64,000 nt of DNA from Plantago major (taxonomy: Eukaryota > Streptophyta > Magnoliopsida > Lamiales > Plantaginaceae), in assembly GCA_026545765.1 (NCBI GenBank), contig CM048839.1, positions 53,490,677 through 53,554,676 on the forward strand, written 5' to 3'. Positions within the stretch are counted from its first letter, which is position 1; each line of letters begins with the position of its first letter. Positions 56,595-64,000 of this stretch are shown here, in pieces. Made by a program: the position numbers and the translations under genes. A model generated the notes under the pieces. It saw nothing but the letters and a program-made list of their open reading frames with translations. It was not told the origin of the DNA and did not search any database.

Positions 56595-58733
56595 TGTTAG
56601 GAATATCTGTTTAGATATTGATTAGCAAACCTAATGACTTATCTTATCTCAGAAAGGTGGTTAGTACTCTTGGTTCACTTGAACACTGTAAAAGAGGAAA
56701 CTCACTAAGTACGATAGTCTAGCAAATCTTGTATAGGATGTTAGGTCTCGAAATGTAATTTTTATTTTCTAAAGAAGACCAAGAAGAAGACTTCCAGCAG
56801 GAAAAGTTCTTTGAAGATTGGAAGACTACACAAGATTGCTGAAGACAAAGGTTTTTCAGATACCTATGTGTTGGTCCAGATAACGGCAAAGTAAAAGACT
56901 AGAGGGGGGGGGGGTGAATAGTCTTTTAAAACTTTTGTCGATAACAACTATTTCTCAGATATCTGAATAGATATCTGATACTTAGAATCGAAGTCGGAAG
57001 ACTTAATAAAGATAAGTGCGTAAAGCAGTTAATATGTGTGTGTGTGTGTGTTCTTTGAAATGTAAATACAGTAAAGGTAACAATAAGTATAGTGGTATCT
57101 GGAGGTGGCGTAATCCTCCAACTAATCCACTTCGGTCTATCAGAGACCTAGAATTCACTAGAACAGATAATTGAGTTCTCCTTACAATAATCCTATTCTA
57201 AGATTCTTAACAATTGGTTCCCAACCAAATGTTCCCCCTGAGTTGTTCCCCGGCTTTCACAGCCAAGTACTTCCTATACTCGGAAACCTTTGAGTTATTC
57301 CCTAGCTTCCCAAGCTAAGTACTTCCTATACTCAATAACCTTGGAGTTATTCCTTAGTTTCCCAAATCAAGTACTTCCTATACTCCGGTAACCTTGGAGT
57401 TATTCCCTGATTTTTCAAACTAAGTACTTCCTGTACTCCACGCCAGTTATGGTGTTGGTTTTGGTTTGAGTTGTCAGATGTGCGTCTTAATAACTTTTCA
57501 GTTAATCAGATAGCTCTGTGAACTAAGTTACTTAATACACTTTACAGCGTATGGTATCTTGTTCGATTTTACTGACCCAAGTCTTATGATATCTGTTCAA
57601 GAGAATGAATCTCAGATAGTTGATCTTTTGATTCAACTCCTTCATAGATAGCTTTGCTTGTTTAGGATCAGGACACTTAGAACTTCAGTGTTTACTCAAG
57701 ATCAAAAGCTTTGGTCGCAACAGAAAGCTTTGAGGATAAGTAAGTTGCTTTGAGAGAGTAAGACGTCGGCGTTTGTATGCGATTCAAGGTGTTCAAGGTT
57801 CAAGGTGTCTTCTCAATCGCCTAAGTGTTGATATTTATAGATGAATTTGAGTGCCGTTTGAATAGTATCCGTTAGCTCAAATTCAAACTATCGATATCTG
57901 TATAGTAATCAGAGTGTTTTGTCTTCTTCTCAGAAGTTGTCGGTGCTTTTATTCAGACATCTCTGTCCGTGCATTAAATACATTGTACTATACTTTTTGT
58001 CCTGTAGTGTCAACGGAACTATGCTTTGTATCAGAGACTAGTGTTATCTGATTCTTTGCACGTCCTTATCTTCATTCTTCAGATATCACTTGTATTTATT
58101 GAAACAACTCTGTTTGGAATATATATTTCTCTTTCAGAAACGTGGTTAAAGCTCAAGGTATCTGAGAATAGATATCTGTGGACACTTTCCTTGTTTTCAG
58201 ATATGTATCTTATTTCTCAGATATCTCTTGTGACACAGTTTGTTTGAAACTATTCGTGTCTTTAAGATATCTGGCTAAGATATCTGAACAATCGATTCAT
58301 CGACAATCTTGTGCAGTTTTCTTCAAGTCTTCAATGTCGTTGAGCTTTCTGCTTGGATGTCTTCTTTTTGGTCTTCTCTTCATAAAATAAAAATTACATT
58401 TTGAGACCAAACATCCTATACAAGATTAGCTAGACTATCATACTTAGTGGGTTTCCTCTTTTACAATGTTCAAGTGAACCAAGAGTACTAATCACCTTTC
58501 TGAGACTAAGATAAGTCATCATGTTGCTGATCAAAATCTAAACAGATATTTCTAACAAAATATCTAACACTATGTCCAGATATCTTAAATAAACAAGTGT
58601 TTCGAAACACAAGTGTTGCAAAAGATATCTGAGAATAAAAGGTTTCTGAGACGAGGAAAGTGCCCACAGATATCTACACTCAGATACCTTGGATATAAAC
58701 TATGTTTCTGAAAAAGAAATATTTTATAACAAG
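56595..58733 (+). repeat. LTR fragment X (Sirevirus family), split by solo LTR G
   Basis: Starts with the intact LTR terminus TGTTAGGAATATCTG at 56595 inside element F pol, runs to 56868, resumes at 58575 and breaks off at about 58733 in the U3 region (ATAACAAG). It then joins directly to the inverted 3' gene of element H through the shared word ACAAG. Confidence 0.85.
56869..58569 (-). repeat. Solo LTR G, a divergent subfamily
   Basis: 1,701 bp in minus orientation with perfect CTATG duplications (56864-56868, 58570-58574) and no internal region. It is clearly related to the other LTRs but diverged throughout, with four rather than three two-tier hairpin units (57239-57439), a (GT)n run at about 57036-57051 and a doubled terminus (ATTTCTAACA then ATATCTAACA). 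The target-site match shows the second TAACA is the true end. Confidence 0.9.
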
Positions 58734-58806
58734 CATCTCTGTGTCTCTGGCAAATCCACAGAGAAGAGTTCTGACAAGCATCTCTGTGTCTCTGGCAAAT
58801 CCACAG
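58731..58806 (-). repeat. Local tandem duplication at the X/H junction
   Basis: ACAAGCATCTCTGTGTCTCTGG and the following AAATCCACAGA occur twice, at about 58729-58761 and 58775-58807, separated by GAAGAGTTCTG. Elements B and C have one copy. It lies exactly at the breakpoint. Confidence 0.75.
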
Positions 58807-61800
58807 ACCTCTTTGTAGGTTTTGGTAGGATTTTTCTTGGCAAAATGCTTGACCCATAGGTACTTTCCCCACTTCCAGGCATGCTCTATTCTGATATCTG
58901 AAAGCTTGAAGTATTCGTAGATAATCTTCAGATATCTGATGTCACCCTTGTATTGATCTTCTGTCAGATAGAACGACTCATAGGGTTCCACAGCGAGTCT
59001 TGCTCTTGTGCCTGTTAATGTGATATTCAGAATTCTGTGCACATCATCTGGCTTTCCATATGGACATTCATCAGAGAGGTCCTTCTTCATGGCTTCAGTT
59101 CTCTTGACAACTTCAAAATCCAACCATGCTTTGATGTGATTGGTGTTGATCAAGGTAGGTTTATTCTTTCTCCATGCCATGAGTTGTTTATAGATTGGTT
59201 CTGGAAATCTTGAATTTACCAATAGATGCTTCAGTTCCAGAATCCAATAGCCATTCTTTTGATTGATGCACCTGTAGACAGAGGAATCATTATCATACTT
59301 CACATACTCTATTTTGGCTTCTTCTGGCCTGAGTGGAAGTTGACTTTGTCTTTGCTCAGCTCTCAGTCTGTTCCTTTTCTGTCTTTAATTCTCTTTGGGG
59401 TTGTTGCTTGAAGAACCACCACCCTGGATGGACTTGGTATTTCCAGAGGGAGTTTTAGCTGCCAAAGGCTTTGCAGCTATGGGCTCAGTTAGGCTTTCAA
59501 TTTTCCTTTTTCTGTGAAGAGGAGCTTCATCTTCATCAGTCTCTTCATCATCATCAAGATTAGATCTTGTGAGAGTTTCACAGCCTTCTTCATTGCCCAG
59601 GGACTTGATTTGACCTTCTTCTTCTTCTTCAGAAGATTCATCAATCCCTCTAACTTGTCTTCTCCTTGGAGCCTTGGTACTTCTTGGAGGTTTCTGTGCC
59701 ATGGCCCTTGTTACCATTTTGGTTCCTTCAGTGGGTTTCTGGGAAGCAGCTACTATTTGCAAAGCAGCTTGGCTTGAGGAGGGTTCATTGATTCTGAGTG
59801 GTGGCTGGGAAGTTTTTCTTCTTCCTTTCTGAGCCGCACCAGCTCCAGATCTCTTCTTGTTTTCATCTCCTTCTTCCCATTCCCCCTGACTTTGAGGTCC
59901 AGATTTGTACTTTCTTTCCCCCTTAGTCATTGTTGGCTGACTCAGTCTCATAAAGGAATCTGAGAGAGAGTCAAAGTGCCCTTGTAGATAATTATAGGCA
60001 GTGACCAACTTCTGAAGTTCGGCTTTAAGCTCCTGATTTTGCTTGATAAGTCCATTGTCCTTATCAGTGAGCTCTGCTAATGGGCCTAGGATGGCATCTG
60101 CTTTTCCAGCAGTGTAACTTGCCTCTTGAAAAGCTTTTTCAGCTAAAGACGCATCGTCGTCCCTTATCATTCCCAGATCTTTCTGAGCAATGACTATGCT
60201 AGTTGTTCTCTGAGTGATGAGCTCAGTGAACTTTCTCATTTCAGAGGGGACGGAGGCAATTACTTCCTTGTTTTGTGAAGACATCTCCTTGTTCAGAGTA
60301 GCCAGTACTTGGTACCTGTTCATGTATTCATGGGAGTGGACGTTTGCGCTTTCTTGAAGATTGTAGGAGCAATCAACTTCCTTTTCAAGTGAGAAACCGC
60401 TAAATGTTCATTGCGGTGTTCTGCCAAAGTCTTGTCTTCTTCATCATCTGAGTGATTAGCCCAGTGATCTTCATCCTCTTGGACATTTTCATCGATCGTA
60501 TCGAGTCCAGCAACCATCACAGAGATTGGTTTCTTTCCTTTCTGGGAGGAGGATGGTACTTCTTTCGAAGATGATGCAGCCTTAACATCATGCTTGACTT
60601 CAGATACTTCTTCAGTATCGAGTTCTTTGGTGATCTCTTGCACAGCATCCCGTAGCTCTTTAACCTCAGAGTAAGCAATCATTTCTTCTAAGTATAGATC
60701 TTGTAGTTGATCAATCTTATCTCTGGATTTAGCTATTTGATCTTCCAGTTGAAGATGGAGCTGTTGTTCTTCTTCCAACAGTTGTCTGAGTTGAGCACTT
60801 CTGGTTTGAGTGTTTAAGATTTTCTGATTGGTTTCTTCAGAAAGCTCAACTACTTGCTCAGTAGTAACTGCGTGTTGGTTAGAAGATGGATGAGTAGATT
60901 TCTGAGGTGATGAAGACGGAGATTTTTGTGAAGTCTTCTCAGTTTGCTTTTCAGCAGCTGAGGCATTGTTTTTCTGTGAAATTCCTCCGGTCCCTGGTGC
61001 AGGGGCATCATCATCATCCTTTTTGTCATTATCATCCTTTTGGTGATGGTCAGTGGGAGGTTCATCAAAGTAATTTTCATTCATTTCTTCCTCCTCATCA
61101 TCTTCAGATACAAGATTGATCACTTCCGGGATAGTGATCTTCTGCCCATTAACTTCTTCTTGTTCAGAAGGTATAAACTGCAGAGTCTGGGGCAGGACTA
61201 GCTTGAATGCCATCTGTAATCTTGTCTGACCATCTGCCTGTTCAAAGGCATGTATCAAACTATGCGCCACTTCTCTGGAAAAGTCCTTATGTAGTAGAGT
61301 CGCAACTGTATATTGTTCTGTAGGGAACATTGCTTGGACATATGTTTTCAGGTCAAGACCTCGTGCTCGTCTGGTTGGTTGATCAGTGATTCTCAATATT
61401 TCAGAGAGATCAGAGCACCTTAACTTCTGCCATTTCTTGAAGCATTGAATATGCTTTGGCAGGGTGTGAGCTTTGAAGAAGTGAAGTAGGTCCCTTGTTT
61501 CTTCAATGGGAACCTGCTTTGCATCTGTTTGAGCCTGAAAGAAAGAATTTTGAGTGAGTTTCAAAACTTTTGTAGATATCTGAGTAGAAGTGTAGTTTAG
61601 TTTCTGAGTTACCTGAGTAAGTACATCAGGCTCAGAGACTTGTTCTACTGAGACGATTGGTGTCTCAGATATCTTGTTGTGAGGTGGAGACTTGGAAGTC
61701 TGGTCCTCATCAACCTTTCTTTCTTGAACCTGAGAAAAATACAATACTTAGGAAATAGTTTGAAAGAACCTATGCATAAATATGCTTTTAATGAATTCTG

Positions 61801-64000
61801 ATTTGAGCTACTTACTTCCTCAACAGGAAGCTCAGATTCATTTTTCTCAGAAACTTGTGCAGTTTCTGGTGTTCTTTCGAGTGATGTAGCCTTAGGGGCT
61901 TCATCAATTTCCATTGATGCAGGGGAAGTCGCCATTATATCCTTGCATTTCTACTTCTGAAATAGCCGGTAAGTAGAAAGTATTGAATATTAGAAGAGAT
62001 AAAAGATAACCCAGGATGAAGAATACTTGTCACTTGATTGTCATATACCTTTAAGTTTGAAGGCTCAGTGATGTGTTCTTCAGAAACCTTGTTGGTTTCT
62101 GGGTTTGTCTCTGGGTTTGTCTCTGGCATTTCTGCCTTATCTTCTTCCATCTCAGTTGGAGCCTGTTAGAAACATTTATCATGAATGAGCATACAAACAT
62201 TTTTACTGAAAAGTTAGTTCTCTTTAAGAAACATTTACCTGGCACAGGCTCAGATTTCTCAAGAGTTGAGGTTGAAGGAACCTCTTTTTCAGTATCTGAG
62301 GTAAGCTTCTCAGCTTCCTCTTGTTTCTGCGTTTCTAACTCAGCCTATAACAAAGAAATTCTTATAAGGTAACAAGATTTATAAGTATAAAATTTTTCAC
62401 AAGGTAAGAGTTAAACCAGTCATTTACCTGAGCGCCAGTCGATTGGTCTCTGGAACTTGTGACCTTTCTATACATTGGTCGTCTTGTCCCAGTGCAGTTT
62501 CTTTGTTTGAAGTTTCTGGTACTTCACACCTTTCCTGAGTATGCAACTCAGTTGCCTCCCCTGGTTGATCATTCTGAGTAGATGTCTCAGTTTGATCCCT
62601 CTCAGTGAGTTGGGGAACCTGCTCATTTGCAGAATTTTCCTCAGCATACTGTATTGTTGGTAATTCAAAATGGAGTTCATTTACCATTTCATCAACCACT
62701 TGTGGCTGTTGTGGTTGTTGTGTTTGTGGTTGTTGTGGTTGTCTGGAAGCAGAAGATTGATCAGTAGAAGGTTCTACTAGATTTTTAGATGTGGCATTTC
62801 CATCAGCATCTGCCAGCACTAAAATACCGCTCATCAGGGCTTTGTGAAGTTGTTCAAGAGAATCATTCCCTGATGATGTGTTTGCACCAACAACCTTTGC
62901 TATATTCTCAGCAACCTGTGGTGTAGGTCCTTCTTCAGATACCTTATCACCAGTTACTTTTTCAGTAACCTTAGCCCTCTTTGTTCTTTCTAGGACTTGA
63001 GAGATGACTAGTTCATCATCTTCATTGTCAGAGCTCTCATCAGCATTAGGAACTGATTGGTCCATAACTCCTGCGGTTTCTGCAGATGGGGCTTGGTGCT
63101 TTTCACCACTCTTGGCAGCATTTATGAGTTCATCAGCAAGGCTTTCTGCATTAGTCGCAACATTTCTGAAAGCACTTTCTCTTGCTGAGTCTACTTGTTC
63201 AGTAGTTGATAACTCTTTTGCAGCATTGATGAGTTCATCTGCCATTATCAGTTCATCGGCAATGCCTGCAGATATCTGAGAATTGACAACCTCTTTGGGT
63301 GTGTCTTCTGATTTGCCAGCAGACTTCTTTCTTGAAGTTCTGGGCTTCTTGGTCGCAACCTTTTCTTCAGATATCTTTTCAGATTTTCGCTTCTTAGGAC
63401 CTTTCTGAGACCCAGTAACCTTTTTCATCAGATTTGTATACTCATACTTGTAGAGTAAGTTACTGTTGGCTATTTCAGCCGTCTCTCTGAGCTCAATGCC
63501 AAGCTTTTCCAGCAAGTAGCATATCTTCAGACCATAACCTACTGTGGCCTTTGGTCAGCTAGTCCTTTGACAATCCTAGGCTCGAAGCCTTGAATCTTCT
63601 TCACGAATTTCATGAAGGCGTACTTTCCCCAGTTAAAAGGGTTGTCCAGCCTTTTGTCTTGTTGATTCAGCAAGAACATCATGATCCATCGTTCTTGGCT
63701 TATCTGGTCAGCACCTCCTTGTAGACCATCAAAGCATCTGTGAAGAATGCAAGCCAGTACATCCCAGTGAACCAACAGATGTCTGGTTCGGATGTCAGCA
63801 AGCTTGAACTCAGTGGGTGTATCTGATTTTTCAAGATCACACACGTCACTGTAAAGTTCTTTAACACCTTCAAGGAGTTCGTCATCCTTGGTGTTTATTT
63901 CAAAATCCTTTCCCAGATTTTGAACCTCAAACAACTTACAGAAAGTTGTTAAGTCCAGAAGGATTTCCTTTCCTTGGACTGAGGTTTTGATAGACACTAT
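58734..64000 (-). pseudogene. 3' (env-position) gene of element H, runs off the window
   Basis: The longest readable copy of the 3' gene. Exon 1 is 62428 to beyond 64000 (LLVHWDVLACI, GADQISQERW, FVKKIQGFEP; a frame break near 63553). Introns are 62345-62427, 62163-62238, 61966-62048, 61730-61815 and 61535-61612; exons 2-5 are 106, 114, 150 and 117 nt. Exon 6 (58734-61534) reads for 400 codons from the intron and then, after breaks near 60325 and 59387, through a coiled coil (KDNGLIKQNQELKAELQKL), the basic TRAMAQKPPRSTKAPRRR patch, an acidic DDDEETDEDEA run and the globular end RLAVEPYESFYLTED. The third-intron acceptor is CG rather than AG. The last part and 3' LTR are replaced by LTR fragment X. 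Function unknown. Confidence 0.8.

Noticed and set aside
57036-57051. GT dinucleotide run in solo LTR G
   Set aside because: A simple microsatellite of no further interest; noted only in the LTR entry.

Overview
The window is repeat-dominated plant nuclear DNA with no intact host gene that I can support. It is a nest of retrotransposons inside a DNA transposon and inside another retrotransposon. The evidence for a plant (an angiosperm, probably a eudicot) is the set of element types: giant Ty1/copia elements of Sirevirus type with initiator-Met-tRNA primer sites, a Mutator-like element (MULE), a Tork/Tnt1-like copia and a probable Stowaway-type MITE. Species cannot be named from the sequence.

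Layout. 1-1592: decayed end of a minus-strand Sirevirus (Z: gag scraps plus LTR). 1593-3146: AT-rich non-coding DNA with a field of GAACATTA-type repeats and a putative 205-bp MITE. 3147-36610: a MULE with degenerate terminal inverted repeats, a mudrA-like transposase pseudogene read rightwards and a convergent small GRF zinc-finger gene. The MULE is split by Sirevirus A (+, 3872-13790) fused tail to tail to Sirevirus B (-, 13791-26902), and by solo LTR E (27168-34136, TSD ACTTT), which is itself split by a short non-autonomous element D (-, 27388-32695, TSD AACAA). 36611-56594: a Tork-like copia F (+), split by a complete 15.9-kb Sirevirus C (-, 39652-55579, TSD GATGA). 56595-64000: a plus-strand LTR fragment X, split by a divergent solo LTR G (TSD CTATG), then abutting the 3' gene of a further minus-strand element H that runs off the window.

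The Sirevirus family (A, B, C, H and the LTRs) is the most interesting part. Its order is LTR, PBS, gag (UBN2-like domain, one zinc knuckle, coiled coil), in-frame TAA, pol (PR-INT-RT-RH), a set of ACGGGTA-loop hairpins, a candidate internal TATA box, a very large 3' gene, PPT, LTR. The 3' gene would encode roughly 1,700 residues, has no visible signal peptide or membrane span, and is interrupted by five candidate GT-AG introns of 76-86 bp. These separate four small in-phase exons that look like copies of one module. The layout recurs in B, C and H and in most of A. The LTR leader carries a tandem array of two-tier hairpins whose stems vary by compensating changes.

All coding regions of A, B, C, F, H and the MULE transposase carry stops, frameshifts or deletions, so no autonomous copy is present here. 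The nesting order and target-site duplications allow relative dating: MULE before A, B and E; E before D; F before C and X; X before G.
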